Shown: positions 12,634-24,651, counted from the first letter of the stretch. The stretch: DNA of 64,000 nt from Gamsiella multidivaricata (GCF_025024155.1 NW_026251729.1:62001-126000); one strand, 5' to 3'. Notes: generated by a model from the sequence alone, not told the origin. Numbers and translations are program-made.

Positions 12634-13643
12634 TTAGAGCATGTTGCTCATGAGAGAGACGATCGACGCGACAATAAGCAAAGCAGTGACCGACGTAGCA
12701 GCCTGAACAAACGCAGCAGAGCACTTCAAGGTATCGTACATGCTCAGCAGCTGGCTGGTCATGTCAACAGAGCCGACGGTGTACATGCTCGAGGGTCCAG
12801 GGGTGGTAACGGTGGTGTTTCCGCCCGAGGTACTGTTGGTGCCAGTGGGCGCAGGTGTCGCAGCAGTCGTAGTAGTCGTAGTCACGGTGCCAGCTTTGAT
12901 GAGGAAAGTGGCCAAGCAAATGACATTCTCACCGCACAATGGTTGAGCTATGTAGAATCATAGGTATTTCCAAACCGATACGCGTTAGGGGAGGGTTCTG
13001 TCGAACAAACAGGATTAGTGAGCCCCTCTTGAAGCTAGTGTAAAATAAGCTGTCAAGGCCAGTGAGGGGTGCGAATTGAGCGAACTCAAGATTTTCGACC
13101 TCAGGTGATATTCCGTGTCTGTATGTTTTGTTTTGCGGTCTACAAGGGCGTTCGGCTTCTCCACATTTCATATGATAATTTGGAGCTAGTAAAGCTGTGT
13201 GCCCTGAGTTGCGCTTGTTCCTGAAATAGATACTTCACACTCAAAACTGAATTCGACCTTCATAGAAACACATACCACCAGAGAGATTCGTGACATTGCA
13301 CTGTGACGAAGGACCAGTGTACGTTTCACTATAGAAAGCGAGAAAGAAATAAGAGGATCAACGGATTAGCTCTCCTTCTGTCAGAGCACACTCAGAAAGG
13401 GAGGGGGGAGGGGGGAGGAGGAGAGGGAAAGAGATTCCACCGGAGACACTGATCGTTAGGGATGACGCTTTACTTCTTTCCGTTGCCATAGGTAGCCAAA
13501 GTCAATGCCTTGCAGTTGTCAGCCCAAGTTGTGCAGTTGAGAGGCTTGCCAGGGTTGTAGAGATCGGCCGCAGCAACGGTCGAGGTCAGGCAGAGGAACA
13601 GGCCAAAGATGGCGATCATCATGGTGGACTTTGTGATAGACAT
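12634..13643 (-). CDS. Secreted, probably GPI-anchored Cys-containing surface protein
   Basis: Three exons, 13643-13474, 13328-13276 (53 nt) and 12947-12634, give 178 residues, with donors GTAAAG and GTATGT and matching phases 2 and 1. A signal peptide occupies residues 1 to about 24 (hydrophobic core IAIFGLFLCLTSTVAAA). The mature part starts with DLYNPGKPLNC and has six or so cysteines spread over the three exons, several N-glycosylation sequons (NCT, NET, NVT, NLS), then a Thr/Pro/Gly-rich stalk. The protein ends in a hydrophobic tail (ALLIVASIVSL) followed by only SNML. This layout fits a cell-wall or plasma-membrane GPI protein. No named family is recognised. Intron 1 (13329-13473) holds a G-rich stretch at about 13397-13431. 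Confidence 0.78.
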
Positions 13644-14395
13644 GGTGGTGTGTTGGCTGTAAAATAAGGAGTCGGAAGGTAAAGGCGGATTTGGTAGTAG
13701 CAGGAGGGGATCAACAGGCGTATGTTGGGTGCGTGGGGGTGCGTGTGGAGGGGGAGTGTAAACTAAGGAAAGAAAAGAAGAAAAGTAGAAAAACGGGCGT
13801 GGGGCGAACGGGTAATATTGACAGGCGGACGAAGGCAGGGCTCAATTGCCGTGGACGAAGAGGCAAGTGGAGCGTGTTAATGCTCTTCCTTTTTTTCCTT
13901 TATGCCTTCCTAAGTTTTGAGAGCAATCAAGAAGACACACACACCACAAAGTACAACCCGTTGCTGCTCAATTAAAAAACTTTGTCATCTTTTAACAGGC
14001 ACAACTTCGAGGGTATGTAGTCTATACAGCGAGCGCCTATGGAGCAGAGGACCGCGACGTATGAGCCCCCCTACCGCCCTCTACAGCCCTCTACATGCGC
14101 TGTCTTTCCTCAGCCTGTGGAGCTCCGGAAGAACATAGCTTTGTGCCCTGTCCATGCGCACAAGACTGGATAACATACTTTTGCTGTCCTACATGCCGTT
14201 AAAGGCTCTTTACGAACGTACAAACAAGCAAACAAACAAACAGAACAAATGAACAGATATCGGCGCAAATGCCACTTCAAAGTAAAAATTATTTTTTTGA
14301 CGTCTGTAGACTATGTACAAGTGCAATGAATAAAATAGTGGCGAGATGTGAGAAGGGATAAACTAAATGCGGAAAAAACTAAAAACCATAATGCG
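13644..14395. other. Intergenic between the surface protein and the MFS gene
   Basis: Upstream region of the minus-strand surface protein and 3' flank of the minus-strand MFS transporter. It has A/T-rich stretches near 14220-14345 consistent with a 3' end. No gene is supported. Confidence 0.55.
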
Positions 14396-16272
14396 TTAAC
14401 CGTGAATCCACCAGCGGCCATTAGAGCGCCAGTATTTTAGGTAAAATACCGCGAAACTGGACAAAGTCATGGTAGTGCCCGAGAAGATGACTACGTAAAT
14501 GTAGCTCGTATTAGGCTTGGTGATGTCAAGCAGCACACCTGAAACGGGGCTTCCAATCAAGTAGCCAAAACCAATGCTGCCGTACAGCAGGCCAGTAACC
14601 GTTGTCAAGCGATCGAGGCCGTAAATGTCAGCAATGACCGAGGGAATGACACTAAAGTAACCTCCGCAGGTAAAGCCGTAGATAATGACGAACACCAGCA
14701 GGATCTTGATTGTGGATGCGACAGACCAGATGCAGAGAATACTCAGGCCGCTGATAAGAGCACAGATGAAGAGCATGTTGATGCGACCGACGCGATCGGT
14801 GATAAAGCCGAGCGAAAGACGGCCCAAAAGAGACGCACCGTTGAGAATACCGATCAAAATGGCGCCAGTCGAGGCTGTTTGACCATGGTCGACCGCAAAT
14901 ACTATATGCAAAATTAATGGTTGCAAGGTCAGGGGCTAATGTCAAGAGATGGGAAGGGATCCGATAGCTAGAAAGTATAGCAGACTATAGACTTACCAGA
15001 GATGAAAAAAAAGGGAATCATGTATCCGAGCGAGGTCAAAAAGTTGGCAACCGTCAACGTGACGAATGGCGTCTCTTTGCAAATAGTGAAATCCATGGGC
15101 ATCCTCTTGGACTGCCCGGGAACCTTCTTGACCCTGGTCTTGAGCATCATACCCGATCCACCGATGCCGATCAGGCACAAGAGTCCCTGGATCCTGAGTG
15201 TCCACTGAACACCAACGTGGGCGATCAAATGCTCCGTAACTGGACCCAGCACCAATCCTCCGAGGCCGGATCCACAGACCACGATTCCGATAGCAATCGA
15301 ACGGTATCTCTCGAACCAATGGGCGGGGCACGACACTGCAGGCAAGTACACAAGACTCGAGCCCACTCCCAGCACAACACCCTGACTGACGTACAATCCC
15401 GGCAGACTATTTGCAAAACTGGCACCGATCAGTCCGGCTCCCATGATGACGGCTCCCAAGACTGCAGAAATCCTGTATCCGGCGCGGTCAGCGAATCGGC
15501 CACTGAATGCTCCAAGCAGATACGTGAATGTTGTAGCCAAGGTTCCGATCATGGCAATGTCCTGTGGAGAGGTGTTGCGCAGGAATGGCTCAGCTGAAGG
15601 AGAAGAATAGAACTCCTGATAGACACCGAATGTGTGCTCGGTTCCGAAGACGATGAAGTAGATGATAAAAGAACACACGACGATCACGTAGCCGTACCAG
15701 GAAGTGTCCATGGGTGGGGAGCCGTCGTCGACCTCAGCCAGCTCTGGGTTGATGAACGCCTCAAGATTTCTCTCTACTGGAACTCCATCCTCACCCACAG
15801 TCGCATGGCCACCTTCCTGGCTCCTCCATGAATCATAATCATGTAGTGATTCTTTCTTTTCGTTGAGCGGGTACTGTGTTTGGTAGAGACGCTGCCGCCT
15901 CATGGACGACGTTGCTGTCAAATTAGAGTGAAGGGACGAGGCGATGGAGGATCTTCTGCCAGCATTTGGTAGCTGTGTGATCGCCAGCATGGGGTCCGAG
16001 AACGCAAGGCCAAGGCTGGTCGTGGCGAGCGCATCCTGGCTTATGTCCTGTGAATCAATTGCTCGGCGCTGTCCTGGCTGCAACCGTTCGTCTGGGAGAG
16101 AGTCGAGAGAGTCCCGTGTGGCGCACTGAGAATCTTCGTGGTATTGCTCCCCTTTGTCATCACGGCCAGTATTGACCGTTGGAGCAGCTGTGTAAAAATA
16201 TGCGGTATCCTGAGTGTTGGTGTATGCCGAGGGCGTGGCAACGGTGGTTGTGATGACGGGGGTGTCAGACAT
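14396..16272 (-). CDS. MFS transporter, monocarboxylate-porter (MCT) family
   Basis: Two exons, 16272-14997 and 14901-14396, give 593 residues; the 95-nt intron has donor GTAAGT and acceptor ATATAG (phase 1). The first 190 or so residues are hydrophilic and cytosolic. The first membrane segment carries the MCT-type entry signature (TSWYGYVIVVCSFI) followed by FGVYQEFY. About twelve helices follow, including the A-type loop GRFADRAGYR and the later GFITDRVGRINML. Fungal members (Mch group) carry monocarboxylates or riboflavin-like substrates across plasma or vacuolar membranes; the substrate here is unknown. The protein ends shortly after the last helix. A TATA-like TATAAAAT lies about 340 bases upstream. 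Confidence 0.88.
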
Positions 16273-16613
16273 TGTGGCGTTCCTAATAGCTGCAGCAGGG
16301 ATGCTTGTATCCTAAGACCTTATTTCTTGCTGTCGGCGCTAGTGTGAACAGGGATCAGAGGGTACTCCGAAAACGTGCTAGTGCGCCTTGCAGGGTCCAG
16401 ATGCGCGGAAGACAGGGTTGCGATCCAGGATCAGTATAGAACGGAACAGCGATGCTGTGCTTGACAGGTTCTATTGTCGTGCTTGAGCGTGTGTGAAGGA
16501 GGCAGGAAACGCGATAGAGAAGAAAGGAGGAACGACGTCCACGAGCAGCTTGAAAATAAGAAAGCGAAGTGTGAGATGGGGAGTATTCGTTTGTATGGGA
16601 ACCAATGAGGGGG

Positions 16614-16621
16614 ATTTTATA
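16614..16621 (-). promoter_or_regulatory. Candidate TATA box of the MCT gene
   Basis: TATAAAAT on the minus strand, 342 bases upstream of the MFS start codon, next to a CAG/CTG triplet run. The position fits a TATA element if the 5' untranslated region is about 300 nt. There is no direct evidence of use. Confidence 0.35.
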
Positions 16622-18096
16622 CCGCTGCTGCTGCTGCTGTTGCTGCTGCGTCCTCGTAGCCAGCAGCCAGCTGAGATTCGGGGTTTTTTTTTTGGTTTTT
16701 TTGGGAAAAACTCTCTTGTCGAGAGTTGACTCAGCGCTCTGCGCCAGGAGTTAAATATTTTTCCAGGCATTGGGTGCATTTGGCCAGTAACTGACAATCT
16801 CCCAACCTGCCGTTCGCACGCCCTTTCTTATGTTATAATAATGCCGTAGTCGTCGTCTTCCTCGGTTTCTTTTGAGGTGATCCCTGATTAAAACCAGCCT
16901 AAAACGAGGTCGATTGAGTGGTGCAAAAAAACTGTACAAGAAGAACTCAATCTATGAAAAAAGAATATATGCCAACAAGGTTCTGGTGGGCAACCACACA
17001 ACGAACCCTTGTAAACAAACTGCCACCCCTCATACTCATATACTGCATGCCGCTATCCCTCCTCCGGCAGAGACGCGATGTTTGCAGTATAAGGGAATCT
17101 TTTTTTTTTTTTTTTTGAGAATTGGCTCGGCGACCCGTCTTCGGTGGTTTCGCCCTTATGCCTTCTGACTCCTCACGCGTACGACCCATGTACTTCTGTT
17201 CTTTTAATACGCCTAGCTCGCATTTTATCTCATCAGTCTCACGCGTCTCGCTAGCCATTGTTGGTCCGGTTCATAGAATTGTATCCTCTTTGACGTGTCT
17301 TTACTTTTCTTCGATATCCTAGGGTGGGTTTCGGCGCGCTACCTTGCATAACGCGCCACAGTGATGCTTTAATGACATTCTATAAACATCATTCTTGCGT
17401 CCATCTCGCCCTTTGTACTGGTCTCCTTATGTAAAGTTGCCTGCAATGGTACCGGTTCAGTAGTACAGATAGCTATGTTCAGACTATAGAGAAAGCCCGT
17501 GGCTCACGCCCCGGAACCAAAGCTCCACTCTGACGCTCCCCCTCTCTTCCATCTCTAGGAGCGTATGTCCCTGTGCATGGCTTCCAGCCTCATTCTACCC
17601 ACATTCACCTTCAGGAGCGAAATTGGATATGTGTTTCTATGCAAACATTTTGGGAACAAAGGGTAGCTTGTCGCGTTCGCTCCAGTCAACCCTTTGAATG
17701 TCCTCTTTATCACTCGCCGTTCCCGTTTCATTGTCTTGCCGCGCAGTCTTCACATCAATCACGTTCCCAGTCTTTCATTCATCCTATATTCGTCTTATCT
17801 CACCCAGTCAACCCATCTCTTTTTACTGGCAATCGGGCCAAGTCGTTAATGGTTTGTTGATGATGATGAACTCTAACATCTGGCTCGAATCTCGGGTACC
17901 AATATGCCGTTTTTTTTTCTCCGATAGGTATACGCCACTTGTGCGTTAAATTTCAGCTCAACTCTTTACACCCGTGCAGGTTCGGTACATGCAAATGCAA
18001 ATAGATCGACATATAGGATATATAGAGAACATACAGCACTGCGTACTGCACCGCACCAGCGGCGGTATGCCAAACTTTGTAGCACCTCCGGCCACT

Positions 18097-18837
18097 AAGT
18101 AAGGTGACTGAGATGGATCTCAATCACTAAGGGTAGCTGCTGAAACTGCTAAATTACCAACTTTAAGAGTGAGAGTATTAATTTTAAGGAATTGCAAGTT
18201 GGCGAAGCAACTTTGTCCTCTCTCACTTGCTCAAGCAAGTGAAAATCTCGCTCATCGGAGGCGCTGAAGCAAAGGCGCTGATCCATGTCTATTTTCACTG
18301 CCTGCATTATTATGGTGGTCGCGATGAGGCCATGTATCCGTAACTGTAGTTAACTGTAGTTGACTGTAGTTGACTGGAGTCCACTTCACCTGCCCAGTTG
18401 TTATAAGTAGATTATGCACGCTGGTTTGTTTTATGCTTGCGGTACATCCCGTAGTCCATAGTAGCGCGTTTATCCAACAGAGCTGGCCCTGATAGGCTCG
18501 CTTGAATCCAATAGAAAGAGGAGAGAATATCCCGTAGGTAAGAGCAGGCGCGTACTGGAGAGCAATACAGTGCATAGCTGATTTTCATCCTGGTATTTGA
18601 GGCGAATGCCGCTCTCCGGGCTGCGTCTTCCTTGCCGCTCTTGTCCAATGATGTGTCACTGGTCTACGCATTGACCCTAGCGAATTTTTATCAGCGCCCC
18701 CGACGAGCGAGATTTTCGGGACAAAGCTGCCTCACTCCCTTGCAATATCTTGAGTTATATATTTTCACTCTTAAATGTAATATTTTTATCAGGTTCAGCA
18801 GTTGTCCTTAGTGAGGCCCATCTCAGGCACCTTACTT
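18097..18837. mobile_element. 741-bp element with long terminal inverted repeats (non-autonomous, MITE-like)
   Basis: The left arm at 18097-18266 and the reverse complement of the right arm at 18691-18837 align over their full length at roughly 65-75 percent identity by eye. Both begin AAGTAAGGTG, then CTGAGATGG, then CACTAAGG, CTGCTGAA, TTTAAGAGTGA, ATTGCAAG, CTTTGTCC, AAAATCTCGCTC and GGCGCTGA. The left arm has an extra about 20 bases in the middle. The core of about 420 bases has no transposase frame and includes a 10-bp tandem repeat. No clear target-site duplication is visible at the outer edges, so the exact ends and superfamily are open. Confidence 0.72.
18341..18380. repeat. 10-bp tandem repeat, four units, in the TIR-element core
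   Basis: Four units of T(A/G)ACTGTAGT, the last with one substitution (TGACTGGAGT). It is the only internal repeat seen in the element's core. Confidence 0.85.
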
Positions 18838-19670
18838 GCAAAGGTCTTGATGCAGGGGCGTGATTCTTCCTTGCTCCTTCCTGCAGCTTAGATGCTCAGG
18901 TCCGATGCAGTGGAGATCGGAAAAAAATAGTGCTACATCTTGGCCGCAGTGGCAATTGTTTACTGTGTCTCAATTGCATACAGTCCTAATCGCGGAGATA
19001 TCCCACAAAATCAACAAGACACACAAATCTCCTCTCATTCATCATCCCTTTTGCACACATCTCATCCTCTCAGCCATCCATCGATTCCAAAAAAAGCATA
19101 CCTACGCACTTGCTTCTCTACACTCTTTGACTTCTTCCCTTCCAACTCTTTCCACCATTATTTTCTAACAAGGTATAAACTCGAAACTGCATACTCTCCA
19201 CCAGGCCAGTGTTATGGAGGTCTCACAGACCGCACACGACCGACAGACGCTTTCTAGTTTTGGGTGGCCCACTAGGCTGCCATTGCCTCTTTTGGCGTTT
19301 CTGTCTGCGCCTCGTCTAACCTTGCACCACTGGAGACTCCACACTAACCCCACCGTTCTTACCCTGTAACAATCGCAACCATAGAAGCCGAGTCCATGCA
19401 TCAAGACGCCATACGAGATAAAATACGACCCAAGGCGACAGCGAAATACAAGAAACATTAGTGGTTGGGCGCACGTGAAACCAGACACCAGACAACCTTT
19501 TGAACAACACCCAACACAGCACATCCTACGGACAGCAGCATCGTCCACTACCACAGCCAACAGCAAACAAACAAACAAAAAACGTGCTCATAAACACCAC
19601 TCCCCTGACGACTTTCAAGCGGATACCGACGGGCTCCATCTCGATCTCCTTTTATTTCACGTCTTCTACC

Positions 19671-21833
19671 ATGGTTGGAGCCCACATATCAGGAGCCAGC
19701 TCTCGACCAGGAGTTGACGCGGAGACCAACGTTGCATCTTTAATGGACAATATCCCATCTATCGGACACCACCTCGATCATGGAGATGGACTTGAGCGAA
19801 CCACGTCTCAAATGTCCGCAGATGTATCCGTCCGCAGCCATACATCTAGCCTCCAGGATCAACTAGCAAGCCCCACAGTTGTCAAGGACATCACCTTCTG
19901 GGGCGGCCTGTGTCTTTTGATTTGCAACACAACAGGACCTGGGGCGGTGACTCTGCCCCTGGTCGCTCAGAGTGCTGGCTGGATGCCGACCATTATTGGA
20001 TTTGTGCTTGTGGGTCTGCTCAGTTATCTGAGCAGTCTTTTCATCTGCGAGGCCATGACAGAGGTCCCGGGCAATGACCATTTTCAGGCCAATGTAAGTA
20101 GAATTACAGTGTTGGTGCTTGCCTGCATCGCATTGCATGCATGTATGCTTACTCTTTTTGAATTTGTTGTCCTGCCAACCTAGGTCGAGTTCTCTAACTT
20201 GGTGCTCTGCTTCTTTGGCCGGCGATATCAAGTATTTGTCCAGATCATCTGCTTCCTCGCCATGCAGACCACGAACATTGCATCTATAGCGATCTGTTCC
20301 CAGCTCTTTGACAACCTTCTGATCAGGATCTTTCATCGAACATGCGGGATCCAGGTCTATCCAAGTGTAGCTCTTGTCTGTGTCTCCGAACAGTTACCCT
20401 CAGCCAGCCCCTTCTCCGGTGTATTGATCATGAGCACAGGTGCACTGGTGGCGCTTATCATGATTGTGCCATTGTGTCTCATGAACCTCAGCGAGAATAT
20501 CTGGCTTCAGATTGGGTCCTGCATCTTGATCCTTCTGATCTCTCTCCAGTGGACGGTGACATTTTTCATCCACGGATTGGAGCCTGCACGCGTGCCCGCA
20601 ATCGGCTCGGATATGTCACAGACCTTTGGATCGATCCTATTCAACTACGCCTCTGTCACGGCGGTCCCCTCGTTGGCCAATGCCAAAAAGGCCAACGTGT
20701 CGATCCATAAGACCGTGGGATCGAGCATGAGTATCATGACGGTCCTCTATCTGACGGTATCCATCCTTGGAGGCATGGCCTTTGAGATCCCTGCCGATTC
20801 GACGATGATCCAGGCCATTAGTGCATCGCCCGATGTCACGACTCTGTCACAAATTGCCGGATATACGTTTCCGATCGCGGCGCTCATCACCTCGATCCCG
20901 GTCAACATCATCGTGCTACGGTACAACTTGATCCAGTCTGGGACTTGCAACAAAGGCTGGTCGAATGTCTTGGCAGGAGCGCTGCCTTGGTTGGTTGCGC
21001 TTCCCTGCATGACAGGATCAGGGCTGACGAATGCGGTAGGCTGGAGTTCATTGTTCTTTGTTTCGGCAGCCAACTTTGTGATCCCCTTTGTACTTTATAT
21101 ATATTCGAAGAAGTACAAGGAGAAGTTGAGGCAGATGTCAAAGGTCGAGCGTATGCAGGAGGAGCTTTTGAGTAGTGAAGCGAGGATGAAGACTGTTATG
21201 GACAGGAACGAGGTATCCTCAGAGACGAGCGATTCTGGCTGGAAACGACTGATGCTCTGGTCTAGGGATACGGCAGCAGCAGCTCACCCGGGAGTGCAGG
21301 ACAAGGCCTGCCACCAGGATCTACAGCAGGGTCTAGAGGAGAAATCTCAGGGGTGGATCGATACTTATGGACAGGAGCAAGATGTCAGCGACGCTGAAAC
21401 TCTGTCCAAGACGGATCATGTGGATGGCGTGGGCTTTGCATCCAAGGATCTCTCATCGCAGACTGCCCACGGCGAGTCCTCTGCTCTATACCATCAATCC
21501 GTCGCCCGATCCCATGGGGTCCATATCGAGGCCATTGCACCACCGTTCTTGGGCGGCAACAATTACACGATCCCAGGATTTGGCATTTGTCTTGCGAGAC
21601 CGTCCTCGAATCTTGATGTGGACATTCAGCACCTGCGATCGGACGGCGAAGAGACTCTCCAGCAAGGAACAGGGTTGATGGAACCAGAGGATCGGCTGCC
21701 ACAGCACTGTGGCGAACTCGACACGATCTGGAGCATGCGAGCTCTGCCAAAGTGGGCCCCTGTCTCGGGAATTACGGTTGCGCATTGCGCGTTGGCGGTG
21801 TTGCTGATCGGCATCAGCGCGACTATCATGTAA
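19671..21833 (+). CDS. Amino-acid-permease-like multi-pass transporter (AAAP/APC type)
   Basis: Two exons, 19671-20093 and 20184-21833, give 690 residues; the 90-nt intron has donor GTAAGT and acceptor ACCTAG, phase 0. After a hydrophilic 65-residue N-terminus, helix 1 begins FWGGLCLLICNTTGPGAVTLPL, with the Gly-Pro-Gly break typical of amino-acid/auxin-permease-like transporters. About eleven helices extend to residue 470, including SILFNYASVTAVPSLAN. Then comes a roughly 200-residue hydrophilic tail and, at the very end, one more hydrophobic segment (AHCALAVLLIGISATIM). It is predicted to be a proton-coupled amino-acid transporter of the plasma membrane or vacuole; the substrate is not deducible. 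The start is chosen as the first ATG followed by the conserved-looking N-terminus. An upstream in-frame ORF extension is not needed. Confidence 0.82.
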
Positions 21834-22491
21834 GATATCCTCATTGTAATTCTTTGTATTTCAAATGTCTGCGTATTAATTTGGTTGCGTATATTTATTA
21901 TTATCATTATTATTACTTTTTGTCTTCTCTGCTTGTGTAGTGTCAAGAGTGTTCAGCTGGCGAAGTAGGAAACGAGCGGGGGAGATTGGTATAATTGAGA
22001 TAGGTGTTAGAAACTTGGGCCATCGGGCAAAATCAGTGCAATTTCATTAAAAAGAATAAAAAGTCAGTGAAATCCCCAAAAAAAAAAAAAAAAAATCGAT
22101 GGTACTGCAGTCCTACGTGTGCGCCTTGGAAATCTCGACAAGCGAGTTTTTCACATCCCACGAATCTGCCCGGTCTGGAGTTCTTGCGAACGTAACGTAA
22201 ACTGAAGCAGATTGAACTTTTTATAGGGAAGCTGACCAGGAAAGACAAGGAGAAGAGCATCCTATGCACAACAAGGCTCGCAAAAAAAAAGAAAAAAATG
22301 ACGAGTTGAAGGAAAATGTACAAGCATGCGGATGATATGTTGGTTTCATTTTTTGTGTGAAGTGCGTGTTGGGCAAAAAAACAGAGACGATGAAAAGTTG
22401 TGTGATGTATGTTGAAAAAGGAGAAAAGAAAATGGGTATATAAACTGCTGCACCATCGATGGTGTGAACGGCAAGCGACGCCTGGGCCCTC
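21834..22491. other. Convergent 3' flanks of the permease and zinc-finger gene A
   Basis: A/T-rich with TAT-rich runs near 21890-21920 and an A18 run near 22078. Nothing gene-like. Confidence 0.6.
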
Positions 22492-24651
22492 TCATTTCTT
22501 TCGACGCGCCAGAGTCGGCATCGATGATCGTCTGCGCTTCTTTTGCTGTACCTCATCCTCATCCTCACCATACCGCTCATCCTCTGCCTCCAACTCCGTC
22601 CGTCCATCCGCATCTTCGCTCCCCCTTCCCCCCAGGCAGTCCAATCCTTCGTCCTCCTCCAATCCCTCGAGGCCTCCACTTGAAGTATGTACTGTCGATC
22701 CATTGTCGCCATTACTGCCACGAACCTTGGCCAGGTCAATCTCCTTCCTCAGCGTCGTTGAAATCTTCTTTCCCATCCGGTTCATGACCTCGTCCAATGG
22801 CTTCGCTCGATAGGAACTGATCTCGTACTGGATCTCATTTCCGTTGATCATTTTGATTTGTCCGATGGTACCTACAGCTCTGCAGACTGAATCCATGGGC
22901 GAGAGATTGATGTGTCTCGTTACAGCGTCCCTGCGTGAGAGGTTGGATTTGCAGCCGACACAGTTCCAGAGCAGTTTGTCGTGGATGGATTCGATATGGC
23001 GCACTAACACTGCGGGGCCGGCGAAACATTGTCCACACTTTGGACATTGGTGGGTCGGCGACGACAACAAGGTTGAGGCGGGAGAAGAAGAGATTGTGGT
23101 GGTCGTGGTGGTCATGCCAGAAAATGACGAGGGACTGGTGGTTGATTCTCGAAGAGTTGACATGCGCCGTTGAGAAACAATGGACGAGGTCGAAGATGTC
23201 GATGACTTCCTGGACCGGATGATAGATGACTCAGAGCCTTGTCGGTGCAGCCGGCGTTCTAAGAGGTATCCCTCATACATGAACCCTGACTGGTTAAACG
23301 AGGGCGAGGTCGGCCTTGAGGAATCGCAAGACATACTGCCGAGATCCGAATTGGAGTATGAGATCGAAGGCGACAGGGGTGCGAACGAAGGCGTAGACGA
23401 ATCCGACGTGAAGCAGGACTCCACGGGTGAAGGTGCCATGCCCCAGGGATAGTGCTGTACTGGGCTGACAATCGAGGACTGCTGCTGCTGCTGAGGAACA
23501 AACTTTTTGGCGGTAGAGGTGGTCTGTGAGTACATCGAGGCGATGCCGGACTCGAGCGAGGTCATGATCTGCAACTGCTGCGACTGCATCTGTCTAGGCC
23601 TCTGAAGCTGTCGCTGTGCATGGGGTGCATTGTCATTGCTGCTGCAGTTGTCCTTGCTTGTTGTTGCTGCAGAAGACGGGGTTGCACTAGCAGCAGTGCA
23701 CTGCATATGCATCATGTGTGCACTGCCTACAGCATCGTTGGTCCATGCGACATTGGACGTTGTTATGGCTGTAGAGGCGGGAGTAGAATCGACGGGCAAT
23801 TGGGTGGTGCTCCAGTGGGTATACTGTGCCTGTGGGTAGGATGCGCTCGGATGGTTACTGAACGCTAATCCTTGATAATCATTCGATGAAAATGCCATAT
23901 AGTAGTTGCCGCTGTCATCTGCAGGTGTTATTTGTTGTTGACGGCGTGGTTGTTGGTGATGTTGCTGTTGTTGATGGCTAGGGTGCTGTTGTGAGTGAAC
24001 CAGAAGATAATTCTGGTTTGTCATCATATAGTTCATGACTGGAGCAGAAGATGATCCTGTTGCCGCGGAAATGACTCTAGGGATGTTTTGGCTAAGGGCA
24101 GCGTCGGACGCGAAGACGGGCAATGAGGTCGAAGGGGAAGACGAGGCGGAGAAGAGTAAAGACGGATTACTGCTGTTGCTGTTGACTGTGAGGTTGCCTG
24201 CTGACGACGACGAGAGTTGATTGATGGTGAAGCGCGACCATTCAGCTGTTTCTTGGCTGTAGGTGCCCTTGGCATCTGTGCCGATTCTGCTGCTATTACT
24301 TCCGACACCGTTGGTGGTCTTGCTGCTCTTTGTGGCGGACACGATTCCAGCAGAAAGTTCGTTCATGGATAGCGAGTCGACTCCGCTAGGTTCTCCACGA
24401 GGAATTGAATAAACCGCGACAAAGTTGTGTGCAGCCTGGAAATTGAAGGGGAGACCGTTGAAGTAACTGACGTCGGCGCCTGGATAGACTGGGTCGTGAG
24501 AGAGGTCACCCTCATTAACATGAAGTGTCGCCGGGTTGGTTTCGTCGGTCACCCCATAGCCCAACTGGTATCTGCTGAGGTCGTTGTCAAGGGTGCTGAA
24601 CATGGACTGTGAAATCGAGGCGACGGGTTGGCGGTGTGAATAGGGAGACAT
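22492..24651 (-). CDS. Zinc-finger transcription factor A (C2H2 plus C2HC)
   Basis: A single exon of 719 residues from the first true ATG (MSPYSHRQ); the frame is open upstream but has no ATG. Residues 1-530 are low-complexity, rich in Ser, Thr, Gln and Asn, typical of fungal activation regions. Finger 1 is C536-C539-H552-H557 (C-x2-C-x12-H-x4-H). Seven residues later, finger 2 is C564-C567-H580-C590 (C-x2-C-x12-H-x9-C), with the core LSRRDAVTRHI. A conserved-looking segment of about 40 residues follows, then an acidic stretch and a basic C-terminal nuclear-localisation candidate (QKKRRRSSMP). It is likely a sequence-specific nuclear regulator. The same finger pair recurs in the two next genes of the block. 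A TATA-like ATATAAAC lies 312 bases upstream. Confidence 0.85.
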   Translation of the reverse strand: MSPYSHRQPVASISQSMFSTLDNDLSRYQLGYGVTDETNPATLHVNEGDLSHDPVYPGADVSYFNGLPFNFQAAHNFVAVYSIPRGEPSGVDSLSMNELSAGIVSATKSSKTTNGVGSNSSRIGTDAKGTYSQETAEWSRFTINQLSSSSAGNLTVNSNSSNPSLLFSASSSPSTSLPVFASDAALSQNIPRVISAATGSSSAPVMNYMMTNQNYLLVHSQQHPSHQQQQHHQQPRRQQQITPADDSGNYYMAFSSNDYQGLAFSNHPSASYPQAQYTHWSTTQLPVDSTPASTAITTSNVAWTNDAVGSAHMMHMQCTAASATPSSAATTSKDNCSSNDNAPHAQRQLQRPRQMQSQQLQIMTSLESGIASMYSQTTSTAKKFVPQQQQQSSIVSPVQHYPWGMAPSPVESCFTSDSSTPSFAPLSPSISYSNSDLGSMSCDSSRPTSPSFNQSGFMYEGYLLERRLHRQGSESSIIRSRKSSTSSTSSIVSQRRMSTLRESTTSPSSFSGMTTTTTTISSSPASTLLSSPTHQCPKCGQCFAGPAVLVRHIESIHDKLLWNCVGCKSNLSRRDAVTRHINLSPMDSVCRAVGTIGQIKMINGNEIQYEISSYRAKPLDEVMNRMGKKISTTLRKEIDLAKVRGSNGDNGSTVHTSSGGLEGLEEDEGLDCLGGRGSEDADGRTELEAEDERYGEDEDEVQQKKRRRSSMPTLARRKK

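Larger units (their letters stand above)
16273..19670. other. 3.4-kb divergent intergenic region containing a TIR element
   Basis: It lies between the minus-strand MFS gene and the plus-strand permease gene. It holds a short CTG run at about 16623-16649, several poly-T runs, and the inverted-repeat element at 18097-18837. The last 600 bases before 19671 are C/A-rich, likely leader of the permease. No gene is supported. Confidence 0.6.
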
